Source: CAVYUC01 sp963783085
Lineage (GTDB): Bacteria; Bacteroidota; Bacteroidia; Bacteroidales; Prolixibacteraceae
NCBI GenBank assembly: GCA_963783085.1
Contig: CAWAMJ010000010.1
Coordinates: forward strand, 186,001 to 250,000
Reading direction: 5' to 3'
DNA length: 64,000 nt
Shown here: positions 8,164-15,529 of the stretch, one piece after another
Numbering within the stretch: position 1 is the first letter of the stretch
Layout of the letters: each line of letters opens with the position of its first letter
Translations under genes and position numbers: made by a program
Notes under the pieces: generated by a model
What the model saw: only the letters and a program-made list of their open reading frames with translations
Databases searched by the model: none
Told to the model about the DNA's origin: nothing

Positions 8164-8310
8164 AACGAAACCACGGGTTTCACCCGCGGCTATTTTTGTT
8201 CATCCGCTTTGCGGATATTGAATAGTCCGTAGGACTTAAACAACAATAGCCCCGTGCGCAGCGCGGGGGATGAGGAACAACTGAATATGCAACCCTGCAA
8301 AGGGTTGAAC
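8164..8310. repeat. REP-like cluster of small hairpins
   Basis: Five short palindromes in tandem: ccacgggtttcacccgcgg, atccgctttgcggat, agtccgtaggact, ccccgtgcgcagcgcgggg and caaccctgcaaagggttg. The stretch ggctatttttgtt can also pair at long range with aacaatagcc, so the whole block may fold as one branched structure. It resembles dispersed palindromic elements found between genes in Bacteroidota. No coding potential was seen. Confidence 0.65.
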
Positions 8311-8340
8311 AAAGAAGATAATATGAGATAAAAAATAACT

Positions 8341-8484
8341 GCAAATCATGAATTGCGGTTATTATTAAATAATATTGTAAAAATAAACTCCGAGTTTATT
8401 TGCCTAACCGTAAATTAGTACGGCTAATAAACCGCGGGATAAACCGGAAACAGTTTATCCTCCCGGGTTTCAACAAGGGTTGGA
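8341..8484 (+). promoter_or_regulatory. Structured leader before the molybdenum cofactor operon
   Basis: A run of hairpins precedes mobA. Perfect 9-base arms lie at 8381-8389 and 8393-8401 with loop ccg. A 5-base stem pairs 8408-8412 with 8419-8423. A two-tier stem pairs aaacc at 8429-8433 with ggttt at 8466-8470 and encloses taaac/gttta; ggataaac at 8437-8444 can alternatively pair with gtttatcc at 8453-8460. Mutually exclusive pairings just upstream of a Shine-Dalgarno site suggest a cis-regulatory RNA, but I do not recognise a known riboswitch class. Confidence 0.4.
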
Positions 8485-8493
8485 ATGAATTGG

Positions 8494-8500
8494 AAAGGAG
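8494..8500 (+). promoter_or_regulatory. Shine-Dalgarno site deciding the mobA start
   Basis: aaaggag lies five bases before the ATG at 8506, favouring that start over the in-frame ATG at 8485. Such a clear site is uncommon in this window. Confidence 0.6.
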
Positions 8501-8505
8501 AAAAT

Positions 8506-9045
8506 ATGCAGGTTACAGCAATTATTTTGGCGGGCGGAAAAAGTTCGCGAATGGGGCAGGATAAAGGCTTGTTGTTTCATCGCGGAAAACAAATGGTGGA
8601 GCACGTATTCGATGCCTGCACACAACTCACTCCCAATATTCTCATCAGCACAAACAATAGCGAATATAAAGTTTTTGGTTATCCGCTGGTAGCCGATAAT
8701 TTTAGTGAAATCGGGCCGATTGGCGGAATTCAGGCAGCGCTCGCAGCCTCAGAAACCGAAGACAATATTTTTTGCCCCTGCGACATGCCCGGAATTCATC
8801 CCCAAATATTTAAAAAAATCCTGGCAAAAAAAGAAGGAAATCAGGCGGTTGTAGCTGCACGCGATGACGGTAAAGTTTTTCCGGTGCTCGGTTATTACCG
8901 GAAATCAGCTTTGGAAATCATCGAAAAACAAATTCATAAAGGCGACTTTAAAATGCAGAATTTGCTGAATGAATTGAATGCTGAAACAGTGGTTTTCGCG
9001 GATTCGCAACTTTTAAACATTAATTATCCCGAAGATTTGAGATGA
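8506..9045 (+). CDS. mobA: Molybdenum cofactor guanylyltransferase MobA
   Basis: Transfers GMP from GTP to molybdopterin to make the guanine dinucleotide cofactor used by DMSO-reductase-type enzymes such as the one encoded upstream. The N-terminal signature LAGGKSSRMGQDKG (near residue 8) is the nucleotide-binding motif of the family, followed by GPIGGIQAAL and CDMPGI (the metal-binding aspartate region). Length, 179 residues from the chosen start, is normal. The start at 8506 is supported by a Shine-Dalgarno site; an in-frame ATG at 8485 would add seven residues. It is the first gene of a cofactor operon and overlaps the next gene by four bases. Confidence 0.92.
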   Translation: MQVTAIILAGGKSSRMGQDKGLLFHRGKQMVEHVFDACTQLTPNILISTNNSEYKVFGYPLVADNFSEIGPIGGIQAALAASETEDNIFCPCDMPGIHPQIFKKILAKKEGNQAVVAARDDGKVFPVLGYYRKSALEIIEKQIHKGDFKMQNLLNELNAETVVFADSQLLNINYPEDLR

Positions 9046-9566
9046 AGAAATATCCAAACATAGTAATTGTAAGGGGCACTGGCAGAAATGTGGGAAAGAC
9101 CATTTCAGCCTGTAAAATTATTGAAACACTGGCAAAAGAAAATGCACCGATCGGGATAAAAATTTCGGCCCATTTTCATGAATTGGAGAACCCGAAGTTT
9201 GTTTACAAGTCAGAAGAATTTGAAATCGTTGAAGAAAAAAGCAGATCGGATAAAGACAGTTCGCGGATGCTGCAGGCCGGCGCTGAAAAGGTATTTTATA
9301 TTCAGTCGGAAAACCGGAATTTGGCTAATGCATTTGAACTGCTGCTGAACCAAATCGATCCATCAGACCCTGTTGTTGTTGAATCGGGTGGATTGTATGA
9401 TTTTGTCGAGCCGGGAATTTTAGTTCATATTTTTGGGGAAAACGGTAAAAAATCTACTCCGGTCAGGCCGGAAACAAATGTTGTTAAAGTTTCGTCGGGA
9501 GAAGCAAAAAATTTCAACTGGGATTTCCTTCAGTTTAAAAACGGTAAATTTGTGGGATATGCTTGA
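9042..9566 (+). CDS. MobB-like P-loop protein
   Basis: A 174-residue P-loop NTPase with Walker A GTGRNVGKT at about residues 12-20, resembling MobB, which binds GTP and assists MobA in forming the dinucleotide cofactor. Later parts (VVVESGGLYDFVEPG) fit a small SIMIBI-class GTPase. It overlaps mobA at its start and moeA at its end. The assignment rests on the P-loop plus position between mobA and moeA; the remainder is divergent from classical MobB, so the name is given at family level. Confidence 0.75.
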   Translation: MKKYPNIVIVRGTGRNVGKTISACKIIETLAKENAPIGIKISAHFHELENPKFVYKSEEFEIVEEKSRSDKDSSRMLQAGAEKVFYIQSENRNLANAFELLLNQIDPSDPVVVESGGLYDFVEPGILVHIFGENGKKSTPVRPETNVVKVSSGEAKNFNWDFLQFKNGKFVGYA

Positions 9567-10734
9567 ATATAAAAATGCACTCGAACTGATTCTTTCTGCC
9601 GCCGAAGCGTTGCCTTCGGAAAAGGTGGAACTCCGAAATTCGTTGAACCGGATTTTGGCAGCCGATGTTTTTCACGACATGGACATGCCGCCGTTCAACA
9701 AATCGGCAATGGACGGGTTTGCCTGCCGCCGTTCAGAAATAGAAAACGAACTGGAAGTGGTTGAAACCATTTACGCCGGGAAAAGCCCGGAAAAGAAAAT
9801 CGGGGAAAATCAATGCTACAAAATTATGACAGGGGCGGTGGTTCCTGAGCAAGCCGATTGTGTTTTCAAAAAAGAAGATGCTGAGTTAACTGCCGCCGGA
9901 AAAGTAATTTGTACAAATCCTTCAACTCCGTGTAACATTAATCAAAAGGGCGAGGATGTGAAAGCGGGCGATAAAATTCTGGACAAATCGACTCTGATCA
10001 CAACAAAACATTTGCCGGTTTTGGCCGGCGCCGGAATTTCAAATCCCGAAGTTTTCAGGCAGCCCGTTGTAACAGTTTTTGCAACCGGTACCGAGCTGGT
10101 TGAACCCGGTGAAAAGCCGCTTTGGTATCAAATCCGGAATTCCAATGCTTCGCAGTTGCTGGCTCAATTATCAGAATTAAATATCGGTGCAAATTATGGT
10201 GGAATCATTCAGGATGAAAAAGAGGTGTTAACTGAAAAAGTCAAATCGGCGTTCGATTTCAATGATGTGGTAATTTTAACCGGCGGCGTTTCGGTGGGCG
10301 AATTCGATTTAATTCCGGATGTTCTGACGGATTTGGGTTTTGAAATCATGGTACGCGCATCCGCCATCAAACCTGGTAAACCAATGACTTTTGCACGGAA
10401 AGGAAATAAATATTGTTTCGGACTTTCAGGAAATCCGGTTTCTTCGTTTATTCAATTCGAATTGTACGCGAAACCATTTTTGTATGCGCTGGCGGGATAT
10501 CATTTTCAACCGGAAATTTTAAGGTTGCCGCTGGGAACGGATTATTATCGTTCAAAAGCAGATCGGTTGAATTTTGTTCCGGCAACCCTAAATGCCAATA
10601 TGGAAATTGTCCCGGTTGAATTTCATGGTTCGGCACATATAAATGCATTAAGCGGGGCAACGTTTTTGTTTGAAGTGCCAATCGAAGTTAAAACCATTAA
10701 AAAAGGTGAATTGGTAAATGCACGATCGATTTAA
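9559..10734 (+). CDS. moeA: Molybdopterin molybdenumtransferase MoeA
   Basis: Inserts molybdate into adenylylated molybdopterin. The 391-residue product begins MLEYKNALELI at 9559; the frame is open further upstream but that would run through mobB. Family marks are FNKSAMDGFA (near residue 46), IMTGAVVPEQADCV (about 92), VFATGTELVEPG (about 175), TGGVSVGEFD (about 245) and GLSGNPVSSF (about 293). The domain order is that of MoeA/gephyrin E. It overlaps mobB by eight bases and moaA by seventeen, indicating a tightly coupled operon. Confidence 0.93.
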   Translation: MLEYKNALELILSAAEALPSEKVELRNSLNRILAADVFHDMDMPPFNKSAMDGFACRRSEIENELEVVETIYAGKSPEKKIGENQCYKIMTGAVVPEQADCVFKKEDAELTAAGKVICTNPSTPCNINQKGEDVKAGDKILDKSTLITTKHLPVLAGAGISNPEVFRQPVVTVFATGTELVEPGEKPLWYQIRNSNASQLLAQLSELNIGANYGGIIQDEKEVLTEKVKSAFDFNDVVILTGGVSVGEFDLIPDVLTDLGFEIMVRASAIKPGKPMTFARKGNKYCFGLSGNPVSSFIQFELYAKPFLYALAGYHFQPEILRLPLGTDYYRSKADRLNFVPATLNANMEIVPVEFHGSAHINALSGATFLFEVPIEVKTIKKGELVNARSI

Positions 10735-11515
10735 CAGACATATCACGTACCTGCGGATTTCGGTCACCGACCGCTGCAACCTGCGCTGTGTGTACTGCAT
10801 GCCCGAAGGCGGCGTGCAGCTTCTAAAAAAGGAGGAAATCCTGAGCCTGGAAGAAATTGCCGAGGTGGTAAAAACAGGTGCCGGTCTTGGCCTTAAAAAA
10901 ATACGGTTAACCGGTGGCGAGCCGTTGGTGCGGAAAGGAATTGTGGATTTGGTGGAAATGATAAACCGGATTGACGGTATCGAAGAAATTACGATGACCA
11001 CCAATGGAATTTTACTGGCGGATTTTGCTGAGAAATTGAAAAAAGCCGGTTTGAAGCGGGTGAATATCAGCCTCGACTCGGTTTCGCCGGAACAGTATGA
11101 AAAAATTACACGCGGCGGGAAACTGCATAAAGTGGTTGAAGGTATCCGCGCCGCAAAGGCAGCCGGACTTGAACCCGTTAAAATAAATGTGGTAAAATTG
11201 AATAGTGACAAGCAGGATATTCAGGCGATAAAAGATTTTGCTGCGGCAGAAGGAGCACGTATCCGTTTTATCACCCAAATGGATTTACGCACCGGTGAGT
11301 TTGAACAGGTGGAAGGCGGCGACGGAGGTAACTGTTTAATATGTAACCGGTTGCGCCTGCTAGCCGACGGAACTATAAAACCTTGCCTGTTCAGTAACAA
11401 AGGTTACAATGTAAAGGAATCTGGCATTGAACAGGCATTTTTGAAAGCGCTGAATTCCAAACCCGAAAAAGGTGCCGTAAATCAAATCGGCAGTTTTTAC
11501 AATATTGGGGGTTGA
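10718..11515 (+). CDS. moaA: GTP 3',8-cyclase MoaA, compact form
   Basis: Radical SAM enzyme for the first step of molybdopterin synthesis. The SAM-cluster motif is C20-NLR-C24-VY-C27. The second cluster motif is CLICNRLRLLADGTIKPC, and the protein ends in IGG, matching the C-terminal double glycine needed for catalysis. At 265 residues it is about 60 shorter than typical MoaA (about 325). The missing segment lies between the last barrel strands (RFITQMDL) and the second cluster, where other MoaAs have a GNRW...FV region. No frame break is visible, so this looks like a genuine compact variant rather than damage. It overlaps moeA. Confidence 0.85.
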   Translation: MHDRFNRHITYLRISVTDRCNLRCVYCMPEGGVQLLKKEEILSLEEIAEVVKTGAGLGLKKIRLTGGEPLVRKGIVDLVEMINRIDGIEEITMTTNGILLADFAEKLKKAGLKRVNISLDSVSPEQYEKITRGGKLHKVVEGIRAAKAAGLEPVKINVVKLNSDKQDIQAIKDFAAAEGARIRFITQMDLRTGEFEQVEGGDGGNCLICNRLRLLADGTIKPCLFSNKGYNVKESGIEQAFLKALNSKPEKGAVNQIGSFYNIGG

Positions 11516-11566
11516 CAAGCAGTGTGCGTTGGATTTTAGTAGAATATAGCAAAATAGCACAATCAA

Positions 11567-11583
11567 CAACCCGGTACGGGTTG
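11567..11583. terminator. Small hairpin after moaA
   Basis: Seven-base perfect arms caacccg and cgggttg around gta, 52 bases after the moaA stop. It may end or attenuate transcription before moaC; a T run is lacking, so termination is uncertain. Confidence 0.35.
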
Positions 11584-11696
11584 GATTTTCCATGTTCAGG
11601 TGTAATGAAAATGGAATTGTTTGTATAATCGAATCGTACCAGGTTCTTTGAGAAAATTATTTTAAATGTAACATCGAACCATCAAAATAAATTAAC

Positions 11697-12146
11697 ATGA
11701 CGGATAAATTTTCACATATCAACGAAAAAGGCGAAGCCAACATGGTGGATGTGGGCGCAAAACCCGACCAGCAGCGGGTAGCAAAAGCTTCCGGCAAAAT
11801 CTTTTTGCAATCCAGAACACTGGAGTTGATTAAAACAAATTCCATTGAAAAGGGCGATATTTTTTCGGTTGCGCGAATTGCCGGAATTCAGGCGGCAAAA
11901 AATACATTCAGCCTCATTCCGCTGTGCCACCAGCTGCAACTCACTAAAGTTGCAGTCGGTTTTTCAATGGAGGACGACGGGATCAGAACAGAGGCGATGG
12001 CAAAATGCACCGGAAAAACAGGTGTGGAAATGGAAGCCTTAACCGCTGTGAATGTGGCATTATTAACCATTTACGACATGTGCAAAGCGGTGGATAAAAA
12101 AATGGTAATGAGCGAAATAAAGTTGCTGGAGAAATCGAAAATATGA
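11697..12146 (+). CDS. moaC: Cyclic pyranopterin monophosphate synthase MoaC
   Basis: Converts the MoaA product into cyclic pyranopterin monophosphate. The 149-residue protein has FSHINEKGEANMVDVG at the N-terminus, IPLCHQLQLT (near residue 75) with the catalytic-site histidine, MAKCTGKTGVEMEALTAV (about 100-117) and YDMCKAVDK near the end. Length and order are typical. The stop overlaps the start of the MOSC-MogA gene (ATGA). A 181-base gap separates it from moaA, so it may have its own promoter. Confidence 0.95.
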   Translation: MTDKFSHINEKGEANMVDVGAKPDQQRVAKASGKIFLQSRTLELIKTNSIEKGDIFSVARIAGIQAAKNTFSLIPLCHQLQLTKVAVGFSMEDDGIRTEAMAKCTGKTGVEMEALTAVNVALLTIYDMCKAVDKKMVMSEIKLLEKSKI

Positions 12147-13072
12147 AGCAGGTAAAAATTATATCTTTAAATACTTCCAAAGAAAAAGGAACTGTTAAAT
12201 CTCCTGTTGAATCCGTAGAAATTAACGAACTGGGAGTAAAAGGCGATGCACACGCCGGACATTGGCACCGGCAGGTGAGCTTACTTGCAGTGGAAAGTTT
12301 GAAGAAGGCTGAAGAACAAAACAACCGCAAATTCAAAGCTGGCGATTTTGGTGAAAATATAACCACTGAAGGAATTGAACTGCACAAAACCAACATTCTC
12401 GACCGCTTTCAGTGTGGCAATGTATTGCTGGAGGTTACCCAAATCGGTAAAAAATGCCACTCCGGTTGCGAAATCATGCAACAGGTGGGAAACTGCATTA
12501 TGCCTGTCGAAGGGATTTTCTGCCGTGTGTTGAATTCGGGAAAACTGAAAACCGGCGACTTTCTGGTTTATATTCCAAAAACAATAAACATTCTGGTAAT
12601 TACTTTAAGCGACCGCGCATCGCAGGGAATTTATGAAGACAAAAGCGGGCCGTTTGCGGCTAAAATGCTAAAGGATTTTTTTGCAGGACATAACCGTCCG
12701 GTTGATATCGAAAACAAAGTCATTTCTGATGATGAAAAACTGCTGGAACAAATGCTGTTGCAGGCGGTGGCCGATAAAACCGACATTGTTGTAACCACCG
12801 GCGGAACCGGAATTGGAAGCCGCGACATTACACCCGATGTGGTTAATAAAATGCTGGATAAAGAGATTCCGGGAATCATGGAACTTATCCGGTATAAATA
12901 CGGCTCTGTAAAACCGAATGCACTTCTGAGCCGGAGCGTTGCCGGTGTAATCGGCAAATCGCTTGTTTACACACTGCCGGGAAGTGTAAAAGCCGTGAAC
13001 GAATATCTCGCAGAAATAAATAAAACTCTTGAACACTCGCTGCGGATGATCAACAATATTGATTCGCATTAA
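12143..13072 (+). CDS. MOSC-MogA fusion protein
   Basis: A 309-residue two-domain protein. Residues 1 to about 145 form a MOSC domain (GVKGDAHAGHWHRQVSLL, FGENITTEGIEL, GKKCHSGCEIM with a conserved cysteine). Residues about 150-309 form a MogA/MoaB molybdopterin adenylyltransferase domain (LVITLSDRASQGIYEDKSG, VVTTGGTGIGSRDITPDV, LPGSVKAVNEYL). MogA adenylylates molybdopterin before MoeA acts; MOSC domains bind molybdenum cofactor or sulfur at cysteine. The fusion couples cofactor activation with a cofactor or sulfur-handling module. It is the last gene of the operon. Confidence 0.9.
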   Translation: MKQVKIISLNTSKEKGTVKSPVESVEINELGVKGDAHAGHWHRQVSLLAVESLKKAEEQNNRKFKAGDFGENITTEGIELHKTNILDRFQCGNVLLEVTQIGKKCHSGCEIMQQVGNCIMPVEGIFCRVLNSGKLKTGDFLVYIPKTINILVITLSDRASQGIYEDKSGPFAAKMLKDFFAGHNRPVDIENKVISDDEKLLEQMLLQAVADKTDIVVTTGGTGIGSRDITPDVVNKMLDKEIPGIMELIRYKYGSVKPNALLSRSVAGVIGKSLVYTLPGSVKAVNEYLAEINKTLEHSLRMINNIDSH

Positions 13073-13101
13073 ATTTTCAAAAACTTCAGCAGATCCCCGT
13101 C

Positions 13102-13134
13102 GTCCGGCAGATTATAACTTTGGAAATGCCGGAC
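13102..13134. terminator. Inverted repeat after the cofactor operon
   Basis: Perfect 8-base arms gtccggca and tgccggac separated by 17 bases, 29 bases past the MOSC-MogA stop. Plausibly a transcript end; no clear T run follows. Confidence 0.35.
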
Positions 13135-13291
13135 CTGGGAAAGTAAGGCTCCCGGTTTCGCCCCAACTTTTGAGAGTCTGTAATACCTCGAATCGTTTGG
13201 CAGTAAAAACCTGTCACCTGTGTTTTTCATCATTTTTGCATCATTTTTGATCAAAGCTGACTAAATTTGTTTTTCATTAAAATAAAATATT

Positions 13292-14455
13292 ATGTCAAGA
13301 ATCCTCGTAATCGACGACGAACGCAGCATCAGAAACACATTGAAAGATATCCTGGAATACGAAAAATACGAAGTGGAACTGGCCGAAGATGGCAATAAGG
13401 GGATTGACAAAGTTAAGAATGCCGAATTTGATATCATTCTTTGCGATATAAAAATGCCGGGGCTCGACGGCATCGAAACCCTGGAAAAACTGACTGTACT
13501 TGCACCTGATACACCCGTTGTTATGATTTCGGGCCACGGGAATATCGATACAGCCGTTGAGTCGATAAAAAAAGGCGCATACGATTTTATTGAAAAGCCG
13601 CTCGATTTGAACCGGCTGCTGATTACCATCCGAAATGCGATGGATAAATCGAACCTGGTTACCGAAACCAAAAATCTGAAAAAGAAAGTCAGCAAAAAGT
13701 TTGAAATTGTTGGTGAATCAAAAGCAATTACACATGTAATAGAAATGGCCGACCGGGTGGCGCCAACAGATGCACGTGTTTTAATTACCGGCGCAAACGG
13801 AACGGGAAAAGAATTGGTCGCCCGCCGTATTCACGATCGAAGCCATCGATCCTCCGGTCCGTTTGTAGAAGTAAATTGTGCTGCAATTCCATCCGAATTA
13901 ATCGAAAGCGAATTATTTGGCCACGAGAAGGGGGCATTTACTTCGGCAGTAAAACAGCGAATCGGAAAGTTTGAGCAGGCAAATGGCGGCACACTTTTCC
14001 TGGATGAAATAGGCGACATGAGTTTATCGGCCCAGGCCAAAGTTTTACGCGCCCTTCAGGAGAGCGTTATTTCGCGGGTGGGGGGCGACAAGCACATAAA
14101 AGTAGACGTGCGTGTGGTGGCGGCAACCAATAAAAACCTGTCGGAAGAAATCCGCGAGAATAAATTCAGGGAAGATTTGTACCACCGCCTGAGTGTGATT
14201 TTAATTCATGTGCCAACACTGAACGAGCGCAAAGAAGATATCCCGCTGCTGGCCAGTCATTTCAACAGCCAGATTTGCAAAGAATACGGCATGCCCGAAA
14301 AAGCGCTCACCGACGATGCAATTACCGAACTGCAGGAAATCCACTGGACTGGCAACGTTCGGGAATTCCGCAATGTAATTGAAAGGCTGATAATTCTTTG
14401 CGATAAAAAAATAACCGGCGAGGATGTGAAGAATTTTGCCGCGCCGTTGAAATGA
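13292..14455 (+). CDS. NtrC-type response regulator lacking a DNA-binding domain
   Basis: A 387-residue two-domain regulator. Residues 1-120 are a receiver with D8/D9 and the likely phosphoacceptor D52 (ILCDIKMPG). Residues about 135-375 are a sigma-54-interacting AAA+ domain: Walker A GANGTGKE, the sigma-54 contact loop GAFTSA (GAFTGA in most members), Walker B LFLDEIGDM and an arginine-finger region. The protein stops at NFAAPLK with no C-terminal Fis-type helix-turn-helix. It probably acts without sequence-specific DNA binding or with a partner. No histidine kinase is adjacent and the target genes are unknown. Confidence 0.9.
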   Translation: MSRILVIDDERSIRNTLKDILEYEKYEVELAEDGNKGIDKVKNAEFDIILCDIKMPGLDGIETLEKLTVLAPDTPVVMISGHGNIDTAVESIKKGAYDFIEKPLDLNRLLITIRNAMDKSNLVTETKNLKKKVSKKFEIVGESKAITHVIEMADRVAPTDARVLITGANGTGKELVARRIHDRSHRSSGPFVEVNCAAIPSELIESELFGHEKGAFTSAVKQRIGKFEQANGGTLFLDEIGDMSLSAQAKVLRALQESVISRVGGDKHIKVDVRVVAATNKNLSEEIRENKFREDLYHRLSVILIHVPTLNERKEDIPLLASHFNSQICKEYGMPEKALTDDAITELQEIHWTGNVREFRNVIERLIILCDKKITGEDVKNFAAPLK

Positions 14456-14491
14456 AACAAAAAGTTTGATTGTTACCGTTCGAACAGTTAT

Positions 14492-15460
14492 TTATTCCGG
14501 TTCAGGCCATTCTCCGTTTTCTTTATCCTGAATATAGGTTTCAATATGCCGGTCGCGTTTTACTCCGTAAATATCGTCGATGGTAACAATAATCCCCGTC
14601 TCCAGTACATTTCCGAATTTCTCGTTTTTTACGGTTCCAAATGTTTTCATGGAGGGGGAAAGATTCATGTATGCATTTATCAGTGGCGGAACATTTTCGC
14701 CATATTGTCTTACCGTCTGTACAAGAATTTTGTAATCTTCGTTATAATTGGCGCCGTTAAAAATCTTTTTCATTTCTTCCACATCGAAATCAAATTCAAC
14801 CGGTTCTTTCGGATAAATCAGGTTCTCCCTGTCGCGGAAATATTTCCTGAAAAAGTACTGGATTAAATTTCTTGCTTCGCTGTGAAAATGAGAGTACATG
14901 GTAACCTTTCCGAAGAAATACTTAATTTCCGGATGATCGACCGTTAATGCCCCGAGACCGTCCCACAAATTATCGAGTGCAAACAAGGCTTTGGCGCCGG
15001 CTTTGCTCGACTGGTAGGCAGGTTGCACAAACGAACGCCCCAATTCAAGCGTGCCGGGCAAATATTCTTCGATAAATCTTTTTGAAAAATGAAATAATCT
15101 TGAAGTTGCCAGTAATACTTCACCGTTTTCATCTTTAGGCGTATCATTTCCGAGAATGTAACGGTAACCTCCCAAAATTTCCTGTGCATCCGGATCCCAG
15201 ACAATCAGTTGCTTGTAAGGATGGCTTGAAGTATCGTAGGCATCAATATCAATTTCTTTTCCCGTGCCTCCGCCTGCATCCCTGAAAGTAATTTCCCGCA
15301 ATCTTCCTATTTCGTGCATTACCGATGGGGAATCGTGGTGAGTTAAAATGTAGATTTCATTTCCTCCCTTGTTGGTTTTCCTCATCAATTTATCAGGAGT
15401 CAGTTCAGCAATGATTTTTTCTTTTGGAAGTGGAGCTACAATTTCTTTCATTTCATTCAT
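14492..15460 (-). CDS. GNAT-type N-acyltransferase, OlsB/GlsB-like
   Basis: A 322-residue protein of the GNAT/hemolysin-like group that N-acylates an amino acid in aminolipid (ornithine or glycine lipid) synthesis. The central part has IGRLREITFRDAGGGTG, the ILGGYRYILG strand and LELGRSFVQPAYQ, as in OlsB/GlsB proteins. It is transcribed leftward directly after a PlsC-type acyltransferase, the same pairing as the glycine-lipid genes of Bacteroides (known for the family; substrate here is inferred). The extra C-terminal region (residues about 240-322) is acidic and lacks motifs I recognise. Confidence 0.78.
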   Translation of the reverse strand: MNEMKEIVAPLPKEKIIAELTPDKLMRKTNKGGNEIYILTHHDSPSVMHEIGRLREITFRDAGGGTGKEIDIDAYDTSSHPYKQLIVWDPDAQEILGGYRYILGNDTPKDENGEVLLATSRLFHFSKRFIEEYLPGTLELGRSFVQPAYQSSKAGAKALFALDNLWDGLGALTVDHPEIKYFFGKVTMYSHFHSEARNLIQYFFRKYFRDRENLIYPKEPVEFDFDVEEMKKIFNGANYNEDYKILVQTVRQYGENVPPLINAYMNLSPSMKTFGTVKNEKFGNVLETGIIVTIDDIYGVKRDRHIETYIQDKENGEWPEPE

Positions 15461-15529
15461 GTTGAAAAATGGAATACAAAATTAAAAAAATAGAAACAGA
15501 ATGTTAGCTGAAGCAGCTTTTAAATTTCT

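Noticed and set aside
8341..8484. Known molybdenum cofactor riboswitch
   Set aside because: Position fits, but I cannot match the conserved core from memory, so it is reported only as an unclassified structured leader.
9433..9558. Upstream extension of moeA to 9433
   Set aside because: The added residues come from reading mobB out of frame; the normal MoeA N-terminus begins at 9559.
13059..13254. Small genes on both strands between the MOSC-MogA and regulator genes
   Set aside because: Short overlapping frames with no family character; the segment is better read as a terminator and leader.
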